A stretch of 19,966 bases of DNA from CAZYWA01 sp964650975 [NCBI: uncultured bacterium]. Lineage in GTDB: Bacteria; JADJOY01. Each line of letters opens with the position of its first letter. Position 1 is the stretch's first letter. Under the pieces are notes generated by a model. It was not told the DNA's origin and made no database searches. It saw only the letters and a list, made by a program, of their open reading frames with translations. Below, in pieces: positions 1 to 6,909 of this stretch. The translations under genes and the position numbers were made by a program. Where the stretch lies: the NCBI GenBank assembly GCA_964650975.1, contig CAZYWA010000087.1:1-19966 (forward strand), given 5' to 3'.

Positions 1-1
1 C

Positions 2-136
2 GGCTACGGCGCGAGCTTCGGCGGCGTGGCGGCGCTCCTCGGCATGCTCAACAGCTGTGCCTCGGGTGTGGCGGTGGTCAACATCGACAACGGGTTCGGC
101 GCCGGCTGCATCGCCGGGATGATCAACCGCGGCTGA
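2..136 (+). CDS. larB: LarB, nickel-pincer cofactor carboxylase/hydrolase (3' end only)
   Basis: Only the last 44 codons are present, running off the left edge and ending in TGA at 134-136. The peptide contains GYGASFGG, then [11 protein letters not shown], and ends MINRG, which I recognise as the C-terminus of the LarB family (AIR-carboxylase-like fold). LarB is known to carboxylate the pyridinium ring of nicotinic acid adenine dinucleotide and cleave its phosphoanhydride, the first step to the nickel-pincer nucleotide cofactor of lactate racemase. The next gene, 15 bases downstream on the same strand, is larC, which strongly supports the call. The N-terminus and catalytic core lie outside the window. 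Confidence 0.88.
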   Translation, partial: GYGASFGGVAALLGMLNSCASGVAVVNIDNGFGAGCIAGMINRG

Positions 137-151
137 TCGGGAAAGATCCAC

Positions 152-1435
152 GTGCCGCTCGCCTATCTCGACTGCTTCGCAGGGCTGAGCGGCGATCTCT
201 TCCTGGGTGCGCTGGTGGATCTCGGCTACCCGGCCGACGAGCTGCGCGACGTCGCGCGACGGGTGGTGGGCGACGAAGCCTCGATCGTGGTGCGGCGCGA
301 GCAGCGCCACGGTATCGAGGGCACGCGCGTGCTGGTCGAGGTGGGAGATCGCCACCACGCCCACGACGAGCACGATCACGCGCACGGCGCGGACGATCAC
401 CATCACCACGAGACGCCGCACTCCCACTCCCGAGCGCACGGGCACACCGGTCTCCGCGAGATCCGCTCGCGCATCGACGCCGCCGGGCTGCCGCCACGGG
501 TGAAGCAGCGAGCCCTCGACACGTTCCAGAAGCTCGCGGTCGTGGAGGGCCGGATTCACGGCGTGTCGCCCGAGGAGGTCCACTTCCACGAGGTTGGCGC
601 CGTCGACGCACTGGTCGACATCGTCGGCACCGCCGCCGGCGTCGAAGCCCTCGGGCTCGATCCGATCGTGTGCGCGCCGCCGGTGCTGGGCAGCGGCTTC
701 GTGAAGTCCCAGCACGGCACCATGCCGGTCCCGGCTCCCGCGACGCTGGCGTTGCTCGAGGGCGTGCCGGTGCGCGCCCACTCGCCCGCCGCGGGCGAGC
801 GGACCACGCCCACCGGCGCCGCGCTCGCGGTGACGCTCGCCAGCTCGTTCGGCCATCCACCCGAGATGGTGGTGCGTAACGTCGGGTATGGAGTGGCGAG
901 CGCCGATCCGGTCGAGGTCCCCAATCTGCTGCGAGTGTGGGTGGGCGACGAAGCCGTGGGCTCGGCGCGCGCCGAAGGTGGGCTCGAGCACGACATGGTC
1001 GATCTGGTCGAAGCCGAGATCGACGACATGAACCCCGAGCTCTTCGGCTACCTGGGCGAGCGGCTGCGCGCCGAAGGCGCGCTCGACGTGGTGATGGCGC
1101 CCGTGCACATGAAGAAGGGCCGTCCCGGAACCTCGGTGCGGGTGGTGGCGCGCGCCGGCGCGGGAACCGGCCTGGCGGCCGTGCTGCTTCGCGAATCGAC
1201 CACCACCGGCGCCCGCATCACGCACGCGGCGCGCGCCAAGCTGGCGCGCGAGCTGCGCGAGATCGATACTCCGTGGGGCCCCATCCGAGTCAAGATGGTA
1301 CGGGCCGCCGCCGGGCACCGCCGTCTCCATCCGGAGTACGAGGATCTGCGGCGGGTAGCCGCCGAGCGGCAGTGGCCGCTGGTCGAGGTCGAGCGGCGCG
1401 TGGTGACGTTCCTCGAGTCCCAGGAGATCGCATGA
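152..1435 (+). CDS. larC: LarC, nickel insertase for the nickel-pincer cofactor
   Basis: A 427-residue protein starting at GTG. The N-terminus MPLAYLDCFAGLSGDLFLGAL (residues 1-21) is typical of LarC, as are EEVHFHEVGAVDALVDIVG and the C-terminal PGTSVRVVAR region. LarC is the CTP-dependent cyclometallase that inserts nickel into the sulfur-bearing pincer nucleotide. Residues 68-98 form a loop with 14 histidines in 31 residues, the known LarC metal-binding insert, here long. In Lactobacillus plantarum LarC is made by ribosomal frameshifting between larC1 and larC2; here the reading frame is continuous. It follows larB by 15 bases, and its TGA overlaps the ATG of the next gene (ATGA), so the three genes are probably one operon. 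The sulfur-insertion gene larE is not in the window. The ribosome binding site is weak (GGGAAAG). Confidence 0.93.
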   Translation: MPLAYLDCFAGLSGDLFLGALVDLGYPADELRDVARRVVGDEASIVVRREQRHGIEGTRVLVEVGDRHHAHDEHDHAHGADDHHHHETPHSHSRAHGHTGLREIRSRIDAAGLPPRVKQRALDTFQKLAVVEGRIHGVSPEEVHFHEVGAVDALVDIVGTAAGVEALGLDPIVCAPPVLGSGFVKSQHGTMPVPAPATLALLEGVPVRAHSPAAGERTTPTGAALAVTLASSFGHPPEMVVRNVGYGVASADPVEVPNLLRVWVGDEAVGSARAEGGLEHDMVDLVEAEIDDMNPELFGYLGERLRAEGALDVVMAPVHMKKGRPGTSVRVVARAGAGTGLAAVLLRESTTTGARITHAARAKLARELREIDTPWGPIRVKMVRAAAGHRRLHPEYEDLRRVAAERQWPLVEVERRVVTFLESQEIA

Positions 1436-3111
1436 CAAGAAGTCGTCGCCGCGCTCGCCATGCAGCCGTCAGGCACGCGTCCGCGCTCGCGGTCGCATGC
1501 ACGATGCTGTTCGCGGCAACCGGCTGCGGCGGCGGATCCCACCCGGCCAAGGGTCAGGGTGGCCAGCCGCAAGCGGAGCAACTCCCGCCGCCGCCCCCAC
1601 CCAAGGATCCCAACACGCCGGCCGCGCCACCGCTCGTGCTGTGGGCGGGAGTCACGCCCACGGGTGTCGTTCAGGTGGCCCAGAACGACCTGCGCGATTA
1701 CGAGCACATGACGATCGCGAGCCTGCAGGGCCTGATGGCGCGCGGCTCGAACGAGCTGGTGTGGATCCGCCCCAACGACGGCGAGCCGTGGCTCGACTAC
1801 CTCTCCGCCACCCGTGGGATCAGCGTCGACACGGTGTTCAGCGCGCTCGACATGCTGGCGCGCTTCCAGGACAAGATCCCCGGCTACGTACGCGTCGACT
1901 CGCTCGGCAATCCGCACTCGATCAACGCCGGCATCTCCCAGGCCGGGCACACCGGCACGATCGTGATCGATCAGCGCGAGGAGCTGCACGTCGCCACACT
2001 CGGGCTACCGATGCTCTACGACGTGACCGGTTACGACGAGCCGCGGCTCCTGGCCGAGAACCCGACTGGCTGGAACCCGTCGATCGTCTTCGAGCAGAAG
2101 CCCGACATCCTGCCGCTGCTCAAGGATCTGCCGGTGCTCACGGGCGGCTTCATCTACCACGCGGGCGAGGGCCGCCCACCCTTCGCCGAGCAGGTGCTCG
2201 CCGCGCAGCCGCCCGGTGCCTATCTGCTCGGCTGGCGCGGCCAGAACAGCGAGCAGCCGATGGTCGAGGACGCCTCGCTCAACTCGCTCTCGCTGGTGGC
2301 CTGCGATCAGTGCCAGAACCTCTCGACCCTCGCCCAGTTCCCGTTCCAGCCGCCGCCGCGGCCAGCGCCGCCACCTGCTCCGGCCGTCGAGAACGGCACC
2401 CACTACGTGTCGCTCATGGTCACCGACGGCGACAACGTGGGATTCCTGCAAAACACCATGTGGAACGAGCAGTACTACGGGAACGGCTTGCGCGGCGCCT
2501 ACCCGCTCACGTGGGAGATGTCGCCGTCCCTGGTCAAGTTCGCGCCGCCGATCCTCGAGTGGTACCTGTCGCACGCGACAGTCAACGACTCCTTCGTCGC
2601 GGGCTCGTCGGGCAAGGGCTACATCCTTCCGCACCTCGAGCCCAACCTGAACCGGTTCCTCGACGAGACCGAGCCGCTGCTCTACGAGAGCGGCCTCCAC
2701 ATCGTGACCGCGATCGACGACGTGCCCCTCTCGAGCGGTGCCTACGACTCGTACGCGAACCGCGCCTCGATCGACGCCGTGATCGCCAAGATCGGCCCTT
2801 ACTACCAGGCGGGCGACGGCGCGGTGCGATGGGTGAATGACAAGCCGATCGTGTCGGTGCGCGCCGCGATCTGGGACGACAACTTGACCCCCGAGCAGGC
2901 GGCCACCGCGGTGAACGCGCTACCCCGCGCACCGGGCGCGGGCACCAACGCGGTGAGCATCGTCGTGATCCACCCGTTCTCGCGCTTCGGCACGCCCAAC
3001 AACGAGTACGGCCTCATCGACGTCGGCCGACGCTTCCGCGACGGCCTCTCCACCCACGTCCACCTGGTCTCGATCGAGCAGGCGATCTCACTGCTGCATC
3101 AGCTGCGCTGA
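1432..3111 (+). CDS. Lipoprotein of the GxGYxYP putative glycoside hydrolase family
   Basis: A 559-residue protein. An Arg-rich n-region and hydrophobic stretch (about residues 15-30) precede a lipobox-like AATGC with the lipidated cysteine at 32, then a Gly/Pro-rich linker (35-66), so it is probably an anchored outer-surface or periplasmic lipoprotein. The body matches my memory of the GxGYxYP family: YVSLMVTDGDN at 325-335 and GSSGKGYILP at 391-400, the latter being the family's name motif with Leu in place of the second Tyr. The family is predicted to be glycosidic, and I know of no biochemical proof. A second proline-rich spacer at 305-319 separates N- and C-terminal halves. The ATG overlaps the larC stop by 4 bases, indicating translational coupling. 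A possible role on a substrate that links to Lar chemistry is inference only. Confidence 0.8.
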   Translation: MTRSRRRARHAAVRHASALAVACTMLFAATGCGGGSHPAKGQGGQPQAEQLPPPPPPKDPNTPAAPPLVLWAGVTPTGVVQVAQNDLRDYEHMTIASLQGLMARGSNELVWIRPNDGEPWLDYLSATRGISVDTVFSALDMLARFQDKIPGYVRVDSLGNPHSINAGISQAGHTGTIVIDQREELHVATLGLPMLYDVTGYDEPRLLAENPTGWNPSIVFEQKPDILPLLKDLPVLTGGFIYHAGEGRPPFAEQVLAAQPPGAYLLGWRGQNSEQPMVEDASLNSLSLVACDQCQNLSTLAQFPFQPPPRPAPPPAPAVENGTHYVSLMVTDGDNVGFLQNTMWNEQYYGNGLRGAYPLTWEMSPSLVKFAPPILEWYLSHATVNDSFVAGSSGKGYILPHLEPNLNRFLDETEPLLYESGLHIVTAIDDVPLSSGAYDSYANRASIDAVIAKIGPYYQAGDGAVRWVNDKPIVSVRAAIWDDNLTPEQAATAVNALPRAPGAGTNAVSIVVIHPFSRFGTPNNEYGLIDVGRRFRDGLSTHVHLVSIEQAISLLHQLR

Positions 3112-3128
3112 GTTATTCACGCGGGGCT

Positions 3129-3218
3129 GTGTTTCCACGAGGGTCTGTTCCAGACCCTCTCCCCGTCCGGAGTGAATCCGGCCGGGGCCCCACACCGAAG
3201 TCGGCTCGCTACGCGCTC
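3129..3218 (+). repeat. Two-hairpin dispersed element, copy 1
   Basis: It begins GTGTTTCC. Hairpin 1 is a perfect 9-bp stem (3139-3147 with 3151-3159) closed by a TTC loop, core CTG-TTC-CAG. Hairpin 2 (3161-3187) has outer stem CCCCG/CGGGG, one T-C mismatch, inner stem CCGGA/TCCGG and loop GTGAA. It is followed by a conserved GGGGCC-CAC-AAG-CGGC tail. A second copy lies at 4944-5033. The two copies align without gaps up to hairpin 2 (30 of 39 bases identical), and they differ mainly inside stems in ways that keep the pairing. Function unknown. Confidence 0.7.
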
Positions 3219-3344
3219 GCCGGCGCGCCGGCAAGTTCGGGGTCACCAAGCCGGGAAACCCCGGTGCACGTAGCGCCGGGATTTGCCCCGCAGGCTCCCG
3301 TCGGGTCCCTCGCGTCCGCTACCGACGATCGCGATGCAACGCCA

Positions 3345-3369
3345 CGGCTGCGAGGGACCGCAGCCCTCC
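3345..3369 (+). repeat. Short palindromic intergenic repeat, copy 1
   Basis: The core GGCTGCGAGGGACCGCAGCC (3346-3365) folds into a 7-bp stem GGCTGCG/CGCAGCC with loop AGGGAC. An alternative hairpin pairs GAGGG with the CCCTC that follows. Identical 25-base cores are at 13595-13619 (minus) and 16570-16594 (plus), and a diverged one is at 19033-19057 (minus). All four are outside genes. Confidence 0.8.
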
Positions 3370-3405
3370 AACTTGCACCACGACGGCGAGCGGCCCGCCG
3401 AGAAA

Positions 3406-3819
3406 TCAATGAAACGTGCGGCCTTCGGTGCCGTTGAGCTGGACGACGATCTTGCTTTCCAGCTCCTCGAGGCGGAACGGCTTGGCGAGCACTTCGTCGG
3501 CGCTCAGGTGCCGGTCCTCGCTCTCGCGCTCCTTACGGTTGCGCAGCACGCGGCCGGTCACGATCACCTTGGTGCGGCGCCCGAACGGCGTGTCCTTGAT
3601 CTTCTCGCAGAGCGCGACGCCGTCGAGCGTCGGCGCCAGCGCGTCGAGGATCACCAAGTCGGGCTGCTCTTTGAGAAAGAGCGCGTAGCCTTCCAGGCCG
3701 TCGCGGCCCCAGAAAGTCTCGTAATCGCGCTCGTTCAGGTAATCGCAGAGTGCTTCGCCGAGCGCTTCCGAATGCTCGACGATGAGGATTTTCTTCTTGG
3801 CTGGGATCTCGTATTCCAC
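3406..3819 (-). CDS. Stand-alone response-regulator receiver protein
   Basis: A single receiver (CheY-like) domain of 137 residues with no output domain. Visible features are the beta-1 ILIVEH (residues 11-16), the phospho-acceptor Asp59 in LVILDA, Thr88 in VIVTG and Lys113 in LAKPF. The acidic pair that normally binds Mg2+ next to beta-1 is Glu-His (15-16) instead of two acids, so phosphorylation chemistry may be altered. I chose the GTG at 3819: the longer ATG at 3870 would place a good promoter (TTGACA, 17 bp, TATCGT) inside the coding region and add a 17-residue tail foreign to receiver domains. The predicted transcription start then falls on or beside the GTG, suggesting a leaderless message. 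No partner kinase is visible. If the ATG at 3870 is used, the protein is 154 residues. Confidence 0.82.
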   Translation of the reverse strand: MEYEIPAKKKILIVEHSEALGEALCDYLNERDYETFWGRDGLEGYALFLKEQPDLVILDALAPTLDGVALCEKIKDTPFGRRTKVIVTGRVLRNRKERESEDRHLSADEVLAKPFRLEELESKIVVQLNGTEGRTFH

Positions 3820-3825
3820 CGGACC

Positions 3826-3854
3826 ACGATAGACACGTGGGGGTGCGTTGTCAA
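3826..3854 (-). promoter_or_regulatory. Sigma-70-type promoter of the response-regulator gene
   Basis: Read on the minus strand, TTGACA (3854-3849) is a perfect -35 box, followed by a 17-bp spacer and TATCGT (3831-3826) as -10. The expected start of transcription is at about 3819, which is the GTG start codon. Confidence 0.55.
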
Positions 3855-3877
3855 CGAAGCGGCCGCGCATGCCGATG

Positions 3878-4849
3878 TCACGAGAATGCCTTGTTTTCAG
3901 CGCTGTTTTCCGTCTCGTTTTCGGACGTCGTGACGCGGCTCCAGCGGATCAGCGCGGCCAGCGGATCCTCGCCGGCGACCGACTCTGGCAGTCCGCCAGA
4001 AAGTGCCGCGAGACTCTCCTCGATCTCGCCCACGGTGCTGAAGCGATCGAGTGCCGCGAGGGCACCCAGGCCGGTGTCGGCCCAGGGCGACGCGGCGAGC
4101 AGCGCCCGCACCTTGTTCGCGAATTCGAGGCGGCCGTCCGGCTCGCTCGCGAGCTCCTGCCACCAACCCACGACCTCGTGGCGAATCGCGAGCTTGGTCG
4201 AGGTGATCGCGACGTCGTCCGCGCCGCGACGCTCCGCGAGATCGAGCAGCACCGGCACCGCCGGCGACAAGAGGCCGAAGTGGAGCGACACCGGGAATAC
4301 CCGGATCGCGTCCTGGACGGCGAGCGGCAGGAGCCGCACCGCGGTCACCCGATCGCGCTCGATGCGCACCACCGCGGACCACCAGTCGAACATCGCGGGC
4401 GGAAAACCGAGCACCAGCTCCGCGAGCCGCTCGATGTAGCGGCCGGGACGGCCGATGGTTTCGCCGCCCAGCTCGCGCGCTTCGCGGAGCGAGAAGCCGT
4501 AGTCGAGAAACGCGAGGATCGGATCGACGCGGTCGGCCCTGCCCTTGCGGCCGCGCGGCAACGCATCGCCCTCGCCGTCGCACACGCGCTTCAGCGTCTT
4601 CCACTGGTCGCGCGCGAAGCGCGCCGCGAGCGCCGCGCAATCCGGGCACGATGCCAGCCCGGCGATCGTCAGGTCAGGCTCGCTCGACGGGCCGTCGAGC
4701 ACCTGGGCGCCGGGACGCCACTCGATCCGGCCGCCGAGCTCGAGTGGCGGATGCCCGGCGGGGCCGTAGCGGAAGCGCACCTCCATCGGGCGGCGCTCGC
4801 CGCAGCGAGGACAGTCGAGCTCGGCAAGGACGCGATTGGCGTCATCCAT
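3878..4849 (-). CDS. Zinc-ribbon protein of unknown function
   Basis: A 323-residue protein I do not recognise. The N-terminus has two cysteine pairs, CPRC (13-16) and CPDC (68-71), that could form a zinc ribbon. The rest is predicted soluble, rich in Leu/Ala/Glu helices, with DWWSAVVRIERDRV in the middle and a charged Asn/Glu-rich tail ending NKAFS. No signal peptide or membrane segment is seen. It starts 18 bases after the encoded CCA end of tRNA-Pro on the same strand, so it may be co-transcribed with the tRNA. Its start codon lies within a 12-bp direct repeat shared with the tRNA 3' flank. It ends 58 bases before the receiver-domain GTG, on the same strand, which hints at a functional link but proves none. 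Confidence 0.72.
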   Translation of the reverse strand: MDDANRVLAELDCPRCGERRPMEVRFRYGPAGHPPLELGGRIEWRPGAQVLDGPSSEPDLTIAGLASCPDCAALAARFARDQWKTLKRVCDGEGDALPRGRKGRADRVDPILAFLDYGFSLREARELGGETIGRPGRYIERLAELVLGFPPAMFDWWSAVVRIERDRVTAVRLLPLAVQDAIRVFPVSLHFGLLSPAVPVLLDLAERRGADDVAITSTKLAIRHEVVGWWQELASEPDGRLEFANKVRALLAASPWADTGLGALAALDRFSTVGEIEESLAALSGGLPESVAGEDPLAALIRWSRVTTSENETENSAENKAFS

Positions 4850-4867
4850 CGAACTTCATCCATCGAA
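4842..4867. repeat. 12-bp direct repeat between tRNA-Pro and the zinc-ribbon gene
   Basis: TCATCCATCGAA occurs at 4842-4853 and 4856-4867 (period 14). One copy overlaps the gene's ATG; the other abuts the CCA of the tRNA. It looks like a small tandem duplication. Confidence 0.75.
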
Positions 4868-4944
4868 TGGTCGGGGCGACTGGATTCGAACCAGCGGCCT
4901 CCTGCGCCCAAGGCAGGTGCGCTACCAGGCTGCGCTACGCCCCG
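4868..4944 (-). tRNA. tRNA-Pro, anticodon UGG, CCA encoded
   Basis: On the minus strand the gene begins CGGGGCG at 4944, pairing with CGCCCCG at the 3' side, followed by discriminator A (4871) and an encoded CCA (4870-4868). The anticodon stem CCTGC/GCAGG encloses loop CTTGGGC, giving anticodon TGG. The T arm has GGTTCGAATCC and the D arm has GCGCAGCCTGGTAGCGC. All arms pair well with no intron. Its 5' end touches the second copy of the two-hairpin repeat. Confidence 0.95.
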
Positions 4945-5033
4945 TGTTTCCTCGGGGAGCTGTTCCAGCCCCCCGCCCCGAAAAAAGTGCGATTTTTTCG
5001 GGGCCTCACCCCCAAGCCGGCGCGACTCCGCGC
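4944..5033 (+). repeat. Two-hairpin dispersed element, copy 2
   Basis: It begins GTGTTTCC, whose first base is the first base of tRNA-Pro on the other strand. Hairpin 1 (4953-4962 with 4966-4975) keeps the CTG-TTC-CAG core, with different outer pairs and one A-C mismatch. Hairpin 2 (4976-5003) keeps CCCCG/CGGGG, but its inner stem is A6/T6 and its loop is GTGCGA. The GGGGCC-CAC-AAG-CGGC tail follows as in copy 1. The AT-rich inner stem is striking in this GC-rich DNA. No T tract follows it. Confidence 0.7.
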
Positions 5034-5093
5034 CGACCGGATACTCGAGTGCCGGTTTCAGGGGGCTTGTTCGGTTCCCTCTTCCTTTGTGGT

Positions 5094-5113
5094 AGCGGGT
5101 CGAAAACCCCGCT
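5094..5113 (-). terminator. Possible terminator hairpin after rdgB
   Basis: Seven bases past the rdgB stop on the minus strand, AGCGGG and CCCGCT form a 6-bp stem around an 8-base loop. No U tract follows, so this is at best a weak intrinsic or Rho-assisted stop. Confidence 0.3.
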
Positions 5114-5119
5114 CGCTAG

Positions 5120-5740
5120 TTACGACTTCGTGATCGCGAGCAAACGTAGCAGGTGCGGAAGCGTGCGTCGCAGGGCTTGGCCGCGGTGGCTGATGCGATC
5201 TTTCTCGGCGGCGGTGAGCTCGGCCATCGTGCGGGCGTGGTCGGGGACCAGGAAATAGGGGTCGTAGCCGAAGCCCTCGGTGCCACGCGGGTCGATCACG
5301 ATGCGGCCTTCGACGCTGCCTTCCTCGACTGCGGTCTCGCCGTGCGGCGCGGCCACCGCGATCGCGCAGCGGTAACGGGCGGTGCGCTGCGCCGGAGCGA
5401 GCGGAGTCACCTCCGTTATCAGGCGCTGGTTGTTCTCCGCGTCGCTGGCGCCTTCGCGGGCATAGCGCGCCGAGCGCACGCCGGGGCGGCCACCGAGCCC
5501 GTCCACCTCGAGCCCCGAATCGTCAGCGAGCGCCACCCAGCCGGTCAGGTTCGCGACCGTGACCGCCTTGAGCAGCGCGTTGTCGCGAAAGGTGGCGCCG
5601 GTCTCCTCGATCTCCCCCACCTCCGGGAACCGATCGAGCCCCGCGACCTCGATCGACTCGCCCGCGAGCATCCGCTCGAGCTCGCGCACCTTCCCCGGAT
5701 TCCTGGTGGCGAACACCAGGCGCGCGCGCTCGGTCGTCAT
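5120..5740 (-). CDS. rdgB: RdgB/HAM1 family non-canonical purine NTP pyrophosphatase
   Basis: A 206-residue cytosolic house-cleaning enzyme that hydrolyses dITP/ITP/XTP to the monophosphate and pyrophosphate, keeping deaminated purines out of DNA and RNA. Family motifs are all present in order: ATRNPGK (11-17), ETGATFRDNALLKA (46-59), ADDSGLEVD (72-80), RSARY (89-93), GFGYDPYF (156-163) and SHRGQAL (184-190). The length is normal for the family. The ATG at 5740 overlaps the stop of the upstream glycosyltransferase by 4 bases (ATGA), so rdgB is the last gene of the glycosyltransferase operon. This is a position of convenience, since its function is unrelated. Confidence 0.95.
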   Translation of the reverse strand: MTTERARLVFATRNPGKVRELERMLAGESIEVAGLDRFPEVGEIEETGATFRDNALLKAVTVANLTGWVALADDSGLEVDGLGGRPGVRSARYAREGASDAENNQRLITEVTPLAPAQRTARYRCAIAVAAPHGETAVEEGSVEGRIVIDPRGTEGFGYDPYFLVPDHARTMAELTAAEKDRISHRGQALRRTLPHLLRLLAITKS

Positions 5741-6909
5741 GGCCGTGCTCCCTCTCGGGAGAGACCGACGTCGCCCTCGATCGCCGCATGCAACGCATCG
5801 AAAAGCGCCGCGCGCGCGCGCGCGACCGAGAAGCGCTCGGCATGGCGCGCTCGCCCTGCCTCGCCGCGGATGTGCCGTTCGCGCGGTTCGCGCAGCGCGG
5901 CGTCGATCGCGTCGCGCAGCGCCGCCGCATCGCCCGCGGGCACCAGCCACCCGGCTTCGTCGCGGCCGAGCTGCTCCGGGATTCCTCCCACTCGCGACGC
6001 CACCACCGGCACTCCCGCAGCCATGGCCTCGAGGATCACCAGCGGGCACGCATCGCCCCGCGACGGACACACCAGCACGTCGAGGGCCGCCGCGAGCGTC
6101 GCCGCGTCGTGACGCCAGCCGGTGATCCGCACGGCCGGCGTCATTCGCGCTCGATCGAGAATCCGTCCACGATTCACGTGGTGCTCGCCGAAGGGATCGT
6201 CTCCGACCACCAGCACCTCGACGTCCGCGGGCACGGAGCGCAGCGCCAGCGCCTCGAGCAGCACGTCGACGCCCTTCCGCGGCTCGATCTGGCCCACGAA
6301 TCCCACGACGGTCCGCTCGGGATCGATCCCCACCGCGCACAGAGCCGCGGCCCGCGCCTCGACCGAGAGCGGTCCCGCCGTCTCGACCGCCGGCGGCGCC
6401 ACCCGAATCCGCTGGGCCTCGATGCCTGCGGCGGCGAGCGCCGCGGCCGCGGCTTCCGCGGGAACCACGAACGCCCGCACCCGCCACTGGAAGAGGCCGA
6501 ACGCACGCATCGCCCGCGATGCCGTGCGCGGCTCGATCACGTCGTGGACGAACGCCACCAGCGGCGGACCGCTCGGCCCGAGCGCCAGGCACGCCTTGAG
6601 CGAGCGCACCCCGTTGGCGAGGATCACGTCGGGCCGCGCTTCGTCGATCACCCGCGCCACCGCGTCGAGCGCCATGCGCGACCCGAGCGGGCGCAAGAGA
6701 CCGAGCCGGTCGATCGGCGTGGGCCGGAACGGGATGCCGCGCGCGCGCGCGCCGCGCTCGAGCGCGCCACCTCCCGGCGCCGCGATGGCGCAGCGCCACG
6801 ACCGATCGACCGGAGCGGCGAACGCGGCGAGCAACGCGGCCTCGGCGCCGCCCACGTGCGGCGTGTGATCGAGCGCCAGCACCCGGAATGCGCGATCCTC
6901 GACCGTCAT
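5737..6909 (-). CDS. GT4-family glycosyltransferase
   Basis: A 390-residue GT-B fold enzyme, probably transferring a sugar from a nucleotide donor to a cell-surface glycan at the cytoplasmic face. Seen in the sequence: HVGGAEAAL (18-26), the N-terminal acceptor-side loop; GFVGQIEPRKG (203-213), start of the donor domain; and CPSRGDACPLVILEAMAAG (281-299), which corresponds to the EX7E donor site. In that site the first Glu is Asp286 and the second is Glu294, a conservative change. The ATG at 6909 overlaps the stop of the upstream GT2 gene by 4 bases, and the stop overlaps rdgB by 4 bases. The donor and acceptor sugars cannot be read from the sequence. Confidence 0.9.
   Translation of the reverse strand: MTVEDRAFRVLALDHTPHVGGAEAALLAAFAAPVDRSWRCAIAAPGGGALERGARARGIPFRPTPIDRLGLLRPLGSRMALDAVARVIDEARPDVILANGVRSLKACLALGPSGPPLVAFVHDVIEPRTASRAMRAFGLFQWRVRAFVVPAEAAAAALAAAGIEAQRIRVAPPAVETAGPLSVEARAAALCAVGIDPERTVVGFVGQIEPRKGVDVLLEALALRSVPADVEVLVVGDDPFGEHHVNRGRILDRARMTPAVRITGWRHDAATLAAALDVLVCPSRGDACPLVILEAMAAGVPVVASRVGGIPEQLGRDEAGWLVPAGDAAALRDAIDAALREPRERHIRGEAGRARHAERFSVARARAALFDALHAAIEGDVGLSREGARP

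Larger units (their letters stand above)
3112..3405. other. Convergent intergenic region holding two different repeat elements
   Basis: There is no convincing gene in these 294 bases between the plus-strand lipoprotein gene and the minus-strand response-regulator gene. The left part (3129-about 3218) is a two-hairpin element that recurs next to tRNA-Pro. The right part (3345-3369) is a copy of a short palindromic repeat found four times in the window. No hairpin is followed by a T tract on either strand, so I cannot call a classical terminator, although the convergent position suits a transcription-stopping role. Confidence 0.6.

Noticed and set aside
152-1435. Programmed frameshift in larC
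   Set aside because: The frame is uninterrupted from the GTG to the TGA with both halves of LarC in phase.
4842-4944. tRNA-Pro as an attachment site for an integrated element
   Set aside because: No integrase gene, no duplicated tRNA 3' end elsewhere in the window, and the 12-bp repeat lies outside the tRNA.
4976-5003. A6/T6 hairpin as a classical Rho-independent terminator
   Set aside because: The T run is inside the stem and the stem closes with CGGGG afterwards; no free T tract follows on either strand.
5808-5824. Run of alternating CG dinucleotides as a regulatory or Z-DNA feature
   Set aside because: It is inside the GT4 coding sequence and encodes a normal Ala/Arg-rich stretch; similar short runs occur throughout this GC-rich DNA.
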